Below, in pieces: positions 8,588 to 17,731 of a stretch of 52,480 nucleotides of DNA. Each line of letters begins with the position of its first letter. Position 1 is the first letter of the stretch. This DNA is from Clostridiales bacterium. Its GTDB lineage: Bacteria; Bacillota; Clostridia; Christensenellales; UBA1242. Both the position numbers and the translations under genes were made by a program. The notes below the pieces were generated by a model. That model did not search any database. It was not told the origin of the DNA and was given only the letters and a program-made list of their open reading frames with translations. The stretch is taken from positions 1 to 52,480 of the forward strand of contig SVHI01000009.1 in assembly GCA_015055905.1 (NCBI GenBank), in the 5' to 3' direction.

Positions 8588-9436
8588 TTATTCACCTGGT
8601 TCAGTTTCGTCTGGTTCATCTGCTGGAGTTTCTGGTTTTGCTTCTGCAGCGTCTTCTGGAGCAGCAGTTGCAGGTCCATCAGTCTTCTTTTCGTCTTCTT
8701 TTGCTTGAGTGAGGCTCTTGCAAAGTTTGCCGATAACAGATTTTGCCATTACTAAGTGTTCAAGGTCTTTATCTTTCTCATCATCTGGGAGATAAATGTA
8801 TGCTGTGTCAAGTTCTTGGTTTGTGAAGATTTGTCCTTGATATTCGTCATAATAAACGTTGTCTCTTGAAATCCAAGCCTCGTGGATACCGTTTGCAACT
8901 GCGATTGTAACAAACTTTTGAACTTCTGGATTTTCGTGTGTGAGACCGTCCCAACAAGTGATTACTGACCTAGCAGCAGTTTTTCCTGCCATATAGTTGT
9001 CTTTCTTCCAATATGGTGAAAGATGAACAAAATCAGTGTTTGCGATGTCCATACAAACAACACCGTCTTTAACATAGAGTGTTGCACTTTGTGGAATTTT
9101 TCCGTCCAAAACTTCTTGAACAAACTCTGCATCCATTGGGTCTGTGAGTTTCTTTTCACGTGGATTGTTTGCAAGACCTTGCTCATTTGGCTTATCTAAC
9201 TTTCTTGATTGACAATATGCATCGTGGAGCATATAACCCATCATTGCACCAATCAAGTGTTGGTCTTCAAGTGAAATGGTTTTTTCCTTTTTTGCTCTTT
9301 CAATGATTGCGTTCATTGAAATTGCTGCATATTCACTGAACTCAACTTTTCTGCCGAGTTTGGTTTCAATAACCTTCATTTCTGCTTCCATTCTTTTTGT
9401 GACAGCATTGATGTCACGAACAATATAACTTGCCAT
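8588..9436 (-). CDS. Hypothetical protein with acidic tail, possible RyR-like domain
   Basis: 282 residues from ATG 9436, chosen because AAGGGGG lies at ideal distance; the longer frame lacks an RBS. I do not recognise the whole protein. The N-terminal 100 residues are helical. Residues around 185-245 (GIHEAWISRDN ... YIYLPDDEKDKDLEHL) recall the His-x-x-Trp and PY-x-x-LP-x-x-EKDxD pattern of RyR-type domains, but this is a weak match. The last 45 residues are Ala/Pro/Glu/Asp-rich and end EPGE, probably disordered. No signal peptide or membrane segment. It has a strong promoter (9462-9490) and leads into aspS. Confidence 0.75.
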   Translation of the reverse strand: MASYIVRDINAVTKRMEAEMKVIETKLGRKVEFSEYAAISMNAIIERAKKEKTISLEDQHLIGAMMGYMLHDAYCQSRKLDKPNEQGLANNPREKKLTDPMDAEFVQEVLDGKIPQSATLYVKDGVVCMDIANTDFVHLSPYWKKDNYMAGKTAARSVITCWDGLTHENPEVQKFVTIAVANGIHEAWISRDNVYYDEYQGQIFTNQELDTAYIYLPDDEKDKDLEHLVMAKSVIGKLCKSLTQAKEDEKKTDGPATAAPEDAAEAKPETPADEPDETEPGE

Positions 9437-9461
9437 ATATAATTCCCCCTTATACAGCATA

Positions 9462-9490
9462 ATAATAGCACAATAAGCCAAGAATATCAA
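9462..9490 (-). promoter_or_regulatory. Promoter of the unknown gene and aspS
   Basis: On the minus strand, -35 TTGATA (9485-9490), 17-base spacer, -10 TATTAT (9462-9467), 26 bases before the start codon of the 8588-9436 gene. Confidence 0.75.
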
Positions 9491-9501
9491 TAAATAAACA
9501 C

Positions 9502-9529
9502 AAAAAAATAAGGCTTAAAGCCTTATTTT
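9502..9529 (-). terminator. Terminator of ylxM-ffh-rpsP-khpA
   Basis: Minus-strand hairpin with 10-bp arms AAAATAAGGC/GCCTTATTTT around a five-base loop, then a T run. The khpA stop codon (9523-9525) lies inside the hairpin. Confidence 0.85.
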
Positions 9530-9753
9530 TCAAATTTAACAAACACGTGTTTGCCGTTCTTTTTAGCAGATGTTCTAACAACAGTTCTAATTGCTGTTGC
9601 AACCTTTCCACTTCTGCCGATGATTTTACCAAAATCTTCTTCAGCAATGTGAACAATATAAACAGTTTCTCTGTCTTTTGCTTCTTCTCTAACTTCAACG
9701 GCGTCTGGATTGCTAACAAGATTTTTAACAATAAATTCTACTAACTCTTTCAT
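9523..9753 (-). CDS. khpA: KH-domain RNA-binding protein KhpA
   Basis: 76 residues from ATG 9753; an in-frame GTG at 9762 is part of the GGTGA ribosome binding site, so the later ATG (MKELVEFIVKNLV) is chosen, which also matches the family start. KhpA is a small RNA-binding protein linked in Gram-positives to cell division and elongation control with KhpB. The single KH fold has the GxxG loop as IIGRSGK near residue 50. It follows rpsP by 14 bases, the standard arrangement. Confidence 0.95.
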   Translation of the reverse strand: MKELVEFIVKNLVSNPDAVEVREEAKDRETVYIVHIAEEDFGKIIGRSGKVATAIRTVVRTSAKKNGKHVFVKFEK

Positions 9754-9767
9754 ATGCGTCACCGAAC

Positions 9768-10028
9768 TTATTTAGATTTCTTGCTTTCAATAGCACCAGA
9801 TTTAACTAAAAGAGCTCTAACTGTTTCTGTTGGTTGAGCACCTTTCTTAATCCAATCTTGAGCTTTTGCGTTGTCAATTTTGATTTCTTCAGGATTAGCG
9901 ATTGGGTTGTATGTTCCAACTAAATCAATATATTTTGCGTCTCTAGCAACTCTAGAATCAGCAACTACGATACGATAAAAAGGACTCTTTTTATCACCTA
10001 ATCTTGTAAGTCTCATTTTAACTGCCAT
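9768..10028 (-). CDS. rpsP: 30S ribosomal protein S16
   Basis: 86 residues from ATG 10028, preceded by GGAGGAAG; the frame extends upstream but only through ffh-rpsP spacer without a better site. S16 stabilises the 30S body. Seen: [40 protein letters not shown] and [17 protein letters not shown]. It lies between ffh and khpA, as in many Bacillota. Confidence 0.98.
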   Translation of the reverse strand: MAVKMRLTRLGDKKSPFYRIVVADSRVARDAKYIDLVGTYNPIANPEEIKIDNAKAQDWIKKGAQPTETVRALLVKSGAIESKKSK

Positions 10029-10089
10029 CTTTTTTCTTCCTCCGATTTGTTTTTTATTTATCATAAACAGCGACTCCGCTGTAATGAGC

Positions 10090-11418
10090 TTAGAATTTAA
10101 ATCTTCCACCAAGCATCTTTTGAAGTTTTCCGTTGTTCATATTCTTCATCATTTGTTTGGTTTGTTCGAATTGCTTCATAAGACCATTTACGTCTTGAAT
10201 GGTTGTTGCGCTTCCCGCAGCAATTCTCTTTCTGTTGCTTGCCTTGATTGAATCAGGATTCAAGCGTTCTTTTTTTGTCATTGACTGAATGATTGCTTTA
10301 TATTTTTTCATTTTGGTCTCGTCAATGTCGGTCGCTTTAATCTTTCCGCCGAGCCCTGGAATCATTCCAACAAGGTCAGCAAGGTTGCCCATCTTTCCAA
10401 TTTGCTCGAATTGAATCAAGAAATCGTCAAGTGTGAATGTGTTTTTTCTAAGGTTTTCTTCAACTTTTTTAAGTTCTGCCTCATCAACTGCGGCTTGTGC
10501 TTTGTCGATAAGAGTTAACACGTCACCCATACCAAGAATTCTTGATGCCATTCTGTCTGGGTGAAATGGTTCAATGTCACCAATCTTTTCACCAACACCA
10601 CAGAATTTGATTGGTTTGCCAGTCACTGCTTTAACAGAGAGTGCCACACCGCCTCTGGTGTCGCCGTCAAGTTTTGTTACGATTACGCCAGTGATTTCAA
10701 GTCTTTCATTGAACTCTTTTGCAACGTTAACAGATTCTTGACCTGTCATCGCGTCAATTGTAAGAAGAATTTCTGTTGGAGCAACTTCCTTTTTGATATT
10801 TTCAAGTTCCTTCATTAATTCTTCATTGATTTGAAGACGACCTGCTGTGTCGATAATAACTGTGTCATTGCCCATCTTTTTTGCTTGGGCGATTGCTTCT
10901 TTTGCGGTTTTTACTGCATTTGATGTGCCTTTTTCAAAGAAATCAACACCTGCATTTTTTGCACCAATTCGAAGTTGTTCAATTGCTGCAGGTCTGTAGA
11001 TGTCACACGCTGCAAGAAGTGGTTTTTTGCCTTGCTTTTTGAGCATAAATGCAAGTTTTCCACACATTGTGGTTTTACCTGCACCTTGCAAACCGCACAT
11101 CATTATAACTGTTGGCGGATTTGAAGAAACCTCAAGTTTAGCATTTGTTTCACCCATCAAACTAACAAGTTCATCACGAACAATCTTGATAACTTGTTGA
11201 CCTGGAGTCAAGCTATTAAGTATTTCTTCACCCACTGCCTTTTCTGAAACTTTGTTAATGAAGTCTTTGGCAACCATAAAGTTGACATCGGCTTCAAGCA
11301 AAGCAATTCTAACTTCACGCATTGCTTGTTTGATTTCAAGTTCGGTGAGTTTGCCGTGCTTTGTGAGTTTTGAAAAGATGTGGTTTAGTCTTTCGCCTAG
11401 TGATTCAAATAATCCCAC
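10090..11418 (-). CDS. ffh: Signal recognition particle GTPase Ffh
   Basis: 442 residues. Ffh binds signal sequences of nascent proteins with the SRP RNA and docks with FtsY. The N domain is residues 1-90; the G domain has G1 [13 protein letters not shown] near 107, DTAGRLQ and [10 protein letters not shown]; the methionine-rich M domain begins near 300 with GMIPGLGGK and carries the RNA-binding part [16 protein letters not shown]. The C-terminus ends soon after a Met-rich helix. It follows ylxM by 14 bases. Confidence 0.98.
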   Translation of the reverse strand: MGLFESLGERLNHIFSKLTKHGKLTELEIKQAMREVRIALLEADVNFMVAKDFINKVSEKAVGEEILNSLTPGQQVIKIVRDELVSLMGETNAKLEVSSNPPTVIMMCGLQGAGKTTMCGKLAFMLKKQGKKPLLAACDIYRPAAIEQLRIGAKNAGVDFFEKGTSNAVKTAKEAIAQAKKMGNDTVIIDTAGRLQINEELMKELENIKKEVAPTEILLTIDAMTGQESVNVAKEFNERLEITGVIVTKLDGDTRGGVALSVKAVTGKPIKFCGVGEKIGDIEPFHPDRMASRILGMGDVLTLIDKAQAAVDEAELKKVEENLRKNTFTLDDFLIQFEQIGKMGNLADLVGMIPGLGGKIKATDIDETKMKKYKAIIQSMTKKERLNPDSIKASNRKRIAAGSATTIQDVNGLMKQFEQTKQMMKNMNNGKLQKMLGGRFKF

Positions 11419-11432
11419 GCTTTTTCTCCTTT

Positions 11433-11753
11433 TTATAAGTTTGATATGATTGAATCTAACTCTTCAGCCTGCTCTTTTGAGTCAAGGTGTGTTTTTAATT
11501 CTATCAACTTTTTGCGTAATAATTCGTTGTTTTCAACAAAATGGCATTTTTCTTCAAATTCAACAAGTTGTTTTTTGGCTTTTGTGAGCGCATCGTGAAT
11601 TGCTTGTCTTGAACCGTTTTCAAGTTCTGCCATTTCACTTGCGGAAATATCCATATTTAAAAACTTGTCCATAACTTCATATTGCTTATTTGAAAGAAGT
11701 TTTCCATAGGCATCAAAAAGCTTGGTGTAACTATTTAGTTCTTGAATTTGCAT
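11433..11753 (-). CDS. ylxM: YlxM-like putative DNA-binding protein
   Basis: 106 residues from ATG 11753; the ATG at 11759 abuts GAGGAA directly and is too close to be used. YlxM is a small helix-turn-helix protein resembling sigma-70 region 4, found beside ffh and shown in some species to modulate SRP. Seen: LFDAYGKLLSNKQYEVMDKF, then the HTH LDISASEMAELENGSRQAIHD-like stretch (residues about 34-58), then a coiled coil. Promoter at 11790-11818. Confidence 0.92.
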   Translation of the reverse strand: MQIQELNSYTKLFDAYGKLLSNKQYEVMDKFLNMDISASEMAELENGSRQAIHDALTKAKKQLVEFEEKCHFVENNELLRKKLIELKTHLDSKEQAEELDSIISNL

Positions 11754-11789
11754 TACCATTTCCTCTTGTAAAGCATTATTACTTTACAT

Positions 11790-11818
11790 AGTATATAACA
11801 CCCAGAAAGTTTTGTCAA
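11790..11818 (-). promoter_or_regulatory. Promoter of ylxM-ffh-rpsP-khpA
   Basis: On the minus strand, consensus -35 TTGACA (11813-11818), 17-base spacer, -10 TATACT (11790-11795). The leader can form a small GTAAAG/CTTTAC hairpin before the RBS. Confidence 0.8.
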
Positions 11819-11825
11819 TGATTTT

Positions 11826-11862
11826 TTCAAAAAAATAAACTCTTGAAACTAATCAAGAGTTT
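11826..11862 (-). terminator. Terminator after the PAP2 gene
   Basis: Minus-strand hairpin with 10-bp arms AAACTCTTGA/TCAAGAGTTT (11853-11862 with 11837-11846) and a T-rich tail. It overlaps the stop codon of the PAP2 gene and ends the plsX-to-PAP2 unit. Confidence 0.8.
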
Positions 11863-12520
11863 TGTCTTTATTATTAATAAATGTTTCTGTCACACCATTA
11901 AAGATAAACACGAGCGATGCTGAGAGCAAGAGCGCGCCAATGATGTCTGTGAACCAGTGAACACCAGAGAGCATTCTGCTAACAACAAGCAAGGTTTCTA
12001 AAATGATTGCAATGTCGTCAATAATAAACATTGTGTTTTTGTTTGGAATATAGAATTTGCTGAGTTGAGACAACGCTGCAAAAACCAATGTTGTCACCAA
12101 AAACACGTGAGTTGATGGGAAAGACGCAACAAGTTCACCATTTTCTAAGATTGGCCTGTGGTTGATTACAACGAGTTCGAAGAGAACATAGAAACAAACA
12201 ACAACCGCATATAAACCTGCTAAAAGATAAAGGTTTTTGTCTACTTTTTTAAGGCTTTTTCTCTTGATAAGTTGAACAACGCCAAGCACAACAAATGCGA
12301 GCGCCCCGCATAGAGCCAAAACCATTATAACATCGCCGATAATGTCCCAAACCTTGTTGTTTGAACTAAGCATAAAAAGTTCATTTAGCCCAGCAAGACC
12401 AATTTTTGAACCAAGTGGACCAATAGGCTCAACGCCCACAAATTTTACAAGAACCGTGAAGATGACAAACAATAAAAATAAGCCGCCACCAATAATAAAA
12501 TTTTTATTTAACTTTTTCAT
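11849..12520 (-). CDS. PAP2-family membrane phosphatase
   Basis: 223 residues with about six membrane segments. PAP2 enzymes dephosphorylate lipid phosphates such as phosphatidic acid or undecaprenyl pyrophosphate at the membrane. Motif 2 is FPSTHV and motif 3 VSRMLSGVHWFTDIIG, both intact with the catalytic histidines. Motif 1, normally Lys-x6-Arg-Pro, reads E-LVVINH-RP, so the lysine is replaced by glutamate. The substrate cannot be predicted. It follows ftsY by 14 bases with RBS GAGGAA and is the last gene of the unit; PAP2 is not a usual member of this cluster. Confidence 0.85.
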   Translation of the reverse strand: MKKLNKNFIIGGGLFLLFVIFTVLVKFVGVEPIGPLGSKIGLAGLNELFMLSSNNKVWDIIGDVIMVLALCGALAFVVLGVVQLIKRKSLKKVDKNLYLLAGLYAVVVCFYVLFELVVINHRPILENGELVASFPSTHVFLVTTLVFAALSQLSKFYIPNKNTMFIIDDIAIILETLLVVSRMLSGVHWFTDIIGALLLSASLVFIFNGVTETFINNKDKTLD

Positions 12521-12534
12521 TTGTAATTCCTCAT

Positions 12535-13434
12535 TTATTCAAAGATTGCTTCAACAAATTCTCTTGCGTCAAAGTCTAAAAGGTCTTCAGCTGACTCACC
12601 CACGCCAATATAGCGCACAGCAATATCATAGTCACTAGCAAGACCCACAACAAAGCCACCTTTGCTGGTTCCGTCAAGTTTTGTGATTACAATGTCAGTG
12701 AGTTCAACAGCCTCATTGAATAATTGAACTTGATTGATTGAGTTTTGACCAGTTGTTCCGTCAACCACAATAAATTTGTGATATTCAGCCTCTGGCCATT
12801 CACGAGAAACAACCTTTCCAATCTTTTTGAGTTCTTCCATAAGATTGATTTTGTTATGAAGACGACCTGCGGTGTCGATAAGGAGCACATCTGCACCCTT
12901 TGCCTTGCTTGAAGCGATTGCATCAAACACGACTGCAGACGCATCTGCACCTTGCTCACCAGAGATATACTTCGCCTTAACTCTGTCAGCCCAAACTTTG
13001 AGTTGGTCGCCTGCTGCAGCCCTGAATGTATCAGCTCCAGCAATGACTACCTTTTTGCCCATATCACTGAATTTTTTGGCAATTTTTCCAATAGTTGTGG
13101 TTTTTCCAACGCCATTGACACCAACAACCATTATAGCAAGAGGATAACTATATTCCTCCGCCTCGGTTCTTGATAAAATGTCAACCAAGATTTCTTTTAA
13201 AACTTCTCTACATTCGTCTGTCTTTTTAAGTTTTCTTGACTTTGCTTCTTCTCTTAAGTTGTCTAAAATTTCTTCGGTTGCAGAAGTGCCGATGTCTGCA
13301 CTGATTAAGATATATTCGAGTTCTTCATAAAAGTCTTCGTCAATATCGTTTCCAGTGAAGACATATTTCAATTTTTCGGCAAATGATTTTTTTGTGTTTT
13401 TGAGCCCACTAACGAGTCTTGAAAAAAATCCCAT
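12535..13434 (-). CDS. ftsY: SRP receptor FtsY
   Basis: 299 residues. FtsY is the membrane-associated GTPase that receives the SRP-ribosome complex. It has the short Gram-positive form without a long acidic A domain; the N-terminus GFFSRLVSGLKNTKKSF is the membrane-binding amphipathic helix. G1 is VGVNGVGKTTTIGK near residue 107, then ADTFRAAAGDQL, DTAGRLHN and TKLDGTSKGG. It follows smc by 17 bases as usual in clostridia. Confidence 0.98.
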   Translation of the reverse strand: MGFFSRLVSGLKNTKKSFAEKLKYVFTGNDIDEDFYEELEYILISADIGTSATEEILDNLREEAKSRKLKKTDECREVLKEILVDILSRTEAEEYSYPLAIMVVGVNGVGKTTTIGKIAKKFSDMGKKVVIAGADTFRAAAGDQLKVWADRVKAKYISGEQGADASAVVFDAIASSKAKGADVLLIDTAGRLHNKINLMEELKKIGKVVSREWPEAEYHKFIVVDGTTGQNSINQVQLFNEAVELTDIVITKLDGTSKGGFVVGLASDYDIAVRYIGVGESAEDLLDFDAREFVEAIFE

Positions 13435-13451
13435 AAATTCTCCTTGAATAA

Positions 13452-16400
13452 TTAGTTGTCGCTATTATCGATTTTAATAGCCTCTGAAAGTTTAACTGAA
13501 ACTACTTTTGATACACCCTTTTCTTCCATAGTTACACCATAGAGAGAGTCAGCAAGTTCCATTGTTGGCTTTCTGTGAGTGATGACAATGAACTGTGTGT
13601 CACCACTGAATTTGTGCAAATATTTAGCATAACGTTCAACGTTTGCATCGTCGAGCGCTGCTTCGATTTCGTCAAGCACACAGAATGGCATTGAACGAAG
13701 TTTTAAGATTGAGAACAAGATTGCAACGGCTGTAAGTGCCTTTTCACCACCAGAAAGGAGAGTGATTGATTGCAACTTTTTGCCTGGAGGCTCTGCGATG
13801 ATGTCGATACCACATTCCAAAATATTCTTTGGGTCTGTGAATGTGATGTCAGCCTTACCACCACCAAAGAGTTCTCTAAAGATTGTTTGGAAGTTTCCTC
13901 TAATCTTTTCGAAACATTCACCGAATTGAACTTCCATTTTTTCGGTTAAATCTTTAATGATTGTGTTAAGGTCATCTTTAGCCTTTGTCATATCATCTCT
14001 TTGTTTTACAAGTTCCTCATAACGCTCAGAGATTGTTTTGATGTCTTCAATCGCTGCAAGGTTAACAGTTCCAAGACGTTGGATTTTTCTCTTGATTTCT
14101 TGGGCATCTGCAAGACCTTGTTTAATGTCAAAGTTTTCAACAACAAACTTCTTTGAATCGGCATAAGTCATTTGATATTCTTCCCAAACACGTGTTTGAA
14201 GATTTTCAAGGTCTGTGTCGATTTTAACAAGTTTGTTTTCTTCTTTTGCTTTCTTTTCGTTTGCTCTTTGAATTTCACCAGCAAGCATCATTTTGTTTGC
14301 ATCGGCTTCATTCATTTCTTGTTGACACTTTTTCTTTGTTTCAGAAATTGATGTGATTTTATCTTTCACAAGGTCGATTTTCTTTGCACTTGCAGAGAAC
14401 GCACTTGTGGCTTTGATGTCTTCAATGTTTTGCTCAAGTTCAGCAATTTGTTGGTTGTTCTTTTGAACTTCCAAGAGGTTTTCTTTTGCTCTAAACTCGT
14501 TTTGAGCAACTGAAACCATAATTCTCTCAAGTTCGTTTTCAATGTTCTTGAGGTTGTTTCTTTCAGCCTCAACAGTGATTTTGAGTTCACCAATTTTTTC
14601 AAACAACTCATCTCTTTCTGCTCTAAGTTTTCCAAAGTTGTCGGTTGCTTGCTTTTTGCTTGCTGCGGCTTGAGTCTTTTTGCTGTCAACGTCTTCTTGC
14701 TCTTTGCTGATGCGTTCAATTTCATTCTCAACAAAGTCAATTTTATCGAGGTTTGCAGTGAAAATGATTTCGTGTTCAGCAAGGGCTTTTAATGTTTCGT
14801 CTCTTTGAACATCAAGGTTGTCAATAACCTCTTCTTGTTTTGCTTTTTGCATTTCAAGCGAGTGAATTTCATCAACGATTGCTCTTGATTTTTCATTGAG
14901 AGCAGCAATTTTTTCACGAACAGAGTCTTGTTCTGCAGTGAAGTCTTCAATTCTCTTTTTGAGTCCATCAAGGCTGTTTTTGAGTTCGTCAATTTCTCTG
15001 TCACGGCTCAAAATGTTTGTGTTATTTTCTTTTCTGCTACCACCAGTAAGTGTTCCTTGAGGGCTGATTACGTCACCTTCGAGTGTAACAATTTTTGTTG
15101 AGTAGCCAGTTGCTCTTGAAAATTCAACAGCGTTGTCCATATTGTCAATGATGATTGTTGAACCAAGCAAGCTCTTGAATACTTTGTCATATTTTGAGTC
15201 ATAGTCAATAAGTTCGCTTGCGATTCCGCAAACACCACGCATATTGAGTTTGTTTTCTGCTTGAGAAGAGATATATCTCTCTTTTACAGAAGTTATTGGA
15301 AGGAATGTTACCCTACCAAACTTGTTTGTTTTGAGGTATTCGATAAGTGATTTTGCATCGTCTTCGTTCTTTGTAACGATGTTTTGAACACTTGCACCAA
15401 GCGCCATTTCGATTGCAACTTCATACTTTTGTGGAACACGCATAAGCGATGCAACAACGCCAATAACTTTTCCGCCGACACTTGAACCTTCGTGTGCTTG
15501 TTCCAAAAGTCTTCTAACACTGATTGCAAAGCCTTCGTTATACTCTTTCATTTCAGAAAGTGCGTTATAACGGCTGAGGCTTGTGTGATATTTTACCTTT
15601 GCACTGTCGATTTCTTCAGCAAGGTTGTCATATTTTGCATCGAGAGCATCAATCTTTCCAATGATTTCTTCTCTCTCTTCTTCTTTCTTTTCGATTTTTT
15701 CTTCAATTTTGTCAATTTCTTCTTCTGCAACGTCAATTTTGTAATCGAATGATTTATTGTCGTTTTCAAGAGAATCTTTTTCTTCCAAAAGTTCTTTTTG
15801 ACGTGTTTTTAATGATTCAAGTTGTGTTTCATATTTCAAAAGTCTTGATTTAACGTCACCAGAGGTTTCCAAGGTCATATAAAGCTCGGAATCAATGCTT
15901 TCTGCATCTGCCTCACCAAGACTAAGTTTTTCAAGTGTGCTTTTATAGTTAACATCGAGTCTGGTTTGTTCGGTTTCAAGTTCAGCAAGTTTCTTTTCAG
16001 CATTTTCTTTGTCTTTCAAAAGTTCTTGCTCTCTTTCTTTGCCTTGTTTAACAATAAACTCACTATGACCGATATCGCTCAAAATTCTTTCATTTTGTTC
16101 TCTTGCCATAGAGATTTTTTCGTTAAAAAGTTTGATTTCACCATTTTGTTTTTCAAGTTCAACAGTGAGGTTCAAAAGTTCGTCTCTAAGGGCACTTAAG
16201 GTGTCGTCAAGGCTCTCAATTTGTTGCTGAGTCATTTCGTATTTGTTAACTGCCAAATTGAAGTCATTTTCACGAAGTGCAATTTCTTCTTCAATGGCGT
16301 GAATAACGTCATAAATCTTTTGTTTTTCAGCATTTGAGTTGTCGCTTTCATAAACATAGATGTTGATTTCAAGTTCTTTTAATTTGTTTGAAAGTTCCAA

Positions 16401-17045
16401 GAAAACCTTAGCATTTTCTGCTTGGTGTTTAAGTGGTCCAAGTTGTCTTTCAAGTTCCAAAATAATGTCATTGATTCTAATGAGATTATCGTTAACCCTG
16501 TCAAGTTTTGACACAGAACTTGCTTTTTCTTCCTTGAACTTTGAAATGCCTGCTGCTTCTTCAAAGATGTTTCTTCTATCTTCTGGTTTTGCTGACAAAA
16601 TGCTGTCAATTTTACCTTGACCGATTACGCAGTAACTCTCTTTTCCAAGACCAATGTCACGGAACGCATCGATAATATCTCTACGTCTGCAAGTGTTTTT
16701 GTTGATTTGATATTCACTCTCACCACTCTTGTAGAGTTTTCTTGTGAGAACAACTTGCTCATAGTCAAGATTAAAGATTTTGTCTTTGTTATTAAAATAT
16801 AACGAAACCTCACAGTATGATTGAGGTTTTCTGTTTTGAGTTCCATTGAAAATAACGTCTTGCATAGACGCGCCACGCATTGATTTTGCGCTTTGTTCAC
16901 CCATAACAAAACGAATGGAATCAGCAACGTTACTCTTTCCACAACCGTTTGGTCCAACAATAGCAGTTATACCAGATTCAAACTTAATTTCAATCTTGTC
17001 TGCAAATGATTTAAAGCCATATATGTCTAACTTTTCAAAATTCAT
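13452..17045 (-). CDS. smc: Chromosome segregation protein SMC
   Basis: 1197 residues, full family length. SMC dimers with ScpA/ScpB form condensin. Seen in order: N-terminal ATPase half with Walker A GPNGCGKSNVADSIRF (residues 32-47) and GEQSAKSMRG; long coiled coil to about residue 510; hinge with GVVASLMRVPQKYEVAIEMA and GRVTFLP; second coiled coil; C-terminal half with signature LLSGGEKALTAVAI and Walker B FCVLDEIEAALDDANVERY. It lies between rnc and ftsY, the classic order. No disruption seen. Confidence 0.98.
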   Translation of the reverse strand: MNFEKLDIYGFKSFADKIEIKFESGITAIVGPNGCGKSNVADSIRFVMGEQSAKSMRGASMQDVIFNGTQNRKPQSYCEVSLYFNNKDKIFNLDYEQVVLTRKLYKSGESEYQINKNTCRRRDIIDAFRDIGLGKESYCVIGQGKIDSILSAKPEDRRNIFEEAAGISKFKEEKASSVSKLDRVNDNLIRINDIILELERQLGPLKHQAENAKVFLELSNKLKELEINIYVYESDNSNAEKQKIYDVIHAIEEEIALRENDFNLAVNKYEMTQQQIESLDDTLSALRDELLNLTVELEKQNGEIKLFNEKISMAREQNERILSDIGHSEFIVKQGKEREQELLKDKENAEKKLAELETEQTRLDVNYKSTLEKLSLGEADAESIDSELYMTLETSGDVKSRLLKYETQLESLKTRQKELLEEKDSLENDNKSFDYKIDVAEEEIDKIEEKIEKKEEEREEIIGKIDALDAKYDNLAEEIDSAKVKYHTSLSRYNALSEMKEYNEGFAISVRRLLEQAHEGSSVGGKVIGVVASLMRVPQKYEVAIEMALGASVQNIVTKNEDDAKSLIEYLKTNKFGRVTFLPITSVKERYISSQAENKLNMRGVCGIASELIDYDSKYDKVFKSLLGSTIIIDNMDNAVEFSRATGYSTKIVTLEGDVISPQGTLTGGSRKENNTNILSRDREIDELKNSLDGLKKRIEDFTAEQDSVREKIAALNEKSRAIVDEIHSLEMQKAKQEEVIDNLDVQRDETLKALAEHEIIFTANLDKIDFVENEIERISKEQEDVDSKKTQAAASKKQATDNFGKLRAERDELFEKIGELKITVEAERNNLKNIENELERIMVSVAQNEFRAKENLLEVQKNNQQIAELEQNIEDIKATSAFSASAKKIDLVKDKITSISETKKKCQQEMNEADANKMMLAGEIQRANEKKAKEENKLVKIDTDLENLQTRVWEEYQMTYADSKKFVVENFDIKQGLADAQEIKRKIQRLGTVNLAAIEDIKTISERYEELVKQRDDMTKAKDDLNTIIKDLTEKMEVQFGECFEKIRGNFQTIFRELFGGGKADITFTDPKNILECGIDIIAEPPGKKLQSITLLSGGEKALTAVAILFSILKLRSMPFCVLDEIEAALDDANVERYAKYLHKFSGDTQFIVITHRKPTMELADSLYGVTMEEKGVSKVVSVKLSEAIKIDNSDN

Positions 17046-17056
17046 AAAATATTCAC

Positions 17057-17731
17057 CTAAATCTGTTCTAGTTTGTTTATTGCTGCGCTTGCCGCAACTT
17101 CTTCAGAGGCTCTTTTGTTTGTGCCTGTTCCAGAGCCCATTTTAACGTCGTTAATGAAGACGTTTGTCTTGTAAATCGGTGCGTGGTCAGCGCCTGATTT
17201 TGATGTTTGATAAACAATCTTTGCTTGCTTTAACATTTCTTGAAGTTTGGTTTTTGGGTCTTCAGTGTAGCCGTGAACCTTGATGTTATCCAAGATTCCA
17301 CCGACTGCCATATTGAAAAACTCTTTGGTTTTTTCCATTCCGCCATCAAGATAGATTGCACCAGCGATTGCCTCAAACATATCACATTTAACCGCTTTTG
17401 ATGTGTTTGTGTTTTTGCTTTCGCCAACACCGCGCAAAAGATATTTATCAAGCCCGAGTCTGTCAATCGCCTCAGCAAGAGGTTTTTCACTCACCACGGT
17501 TGCTCTAATTTTTGAGAGGTCGCCCTCTTTTTTTCCAAACTCGAGATATAATCTTTCGGTTATGATAAACTCAATAACTGCATCACCCAAAAACTCAAGT
17601 CTTTCGTTTGATTCAACTCTGTGTTCATTTGAATAACTTGAGTGAGTTAAGGCTTTCAAAAGCAATTTGCTGTTTTTGAATTTGTAACCGATGATTTGCT
17701 CGACCTTGCTAAGTTCAAATTGTTTTTTCAC
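17057..17731 (-). CDS. rnc: Ribonuclease III
   Basis: 224 residues. RNase III cuts double-stranded RNA in rRNA and mRNA processing. The nuclease signature NERLEFLGDAVIEFIITERL lies near residue 40 and the second acidic site CDMFEAIAGAIYLDGG near 120; a double-stranded RNA-binding domain occupies about 155-224. The start is GTG at 17731-17729, which overlaps the plsX stop TAG by one base; GGAG lies 8 bases upstream. This suggests coupled translation of plsX and rnc. Confidence 0.97.
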   Translation of the reverse strand: MKKQFELSKVEQIIGYKFKNSKLLLKALTHSSYSNEHRVESNERLEFLGDAVIEFIITERLYLEFGKKEGDLSKIRATVVSEKPLAEAIDRLGLDKYLLRGVGESKNTNTSKAVKCDMFEAIAGAIYLDGGMEKTKEFFNMAVGGILDNIKVHGYTEDPKTKLQEMLKQAKIVYQTSKSGADHAPIYKTNVFINDVKMGSGTGTNKRASEEVAASAAINKLEQI

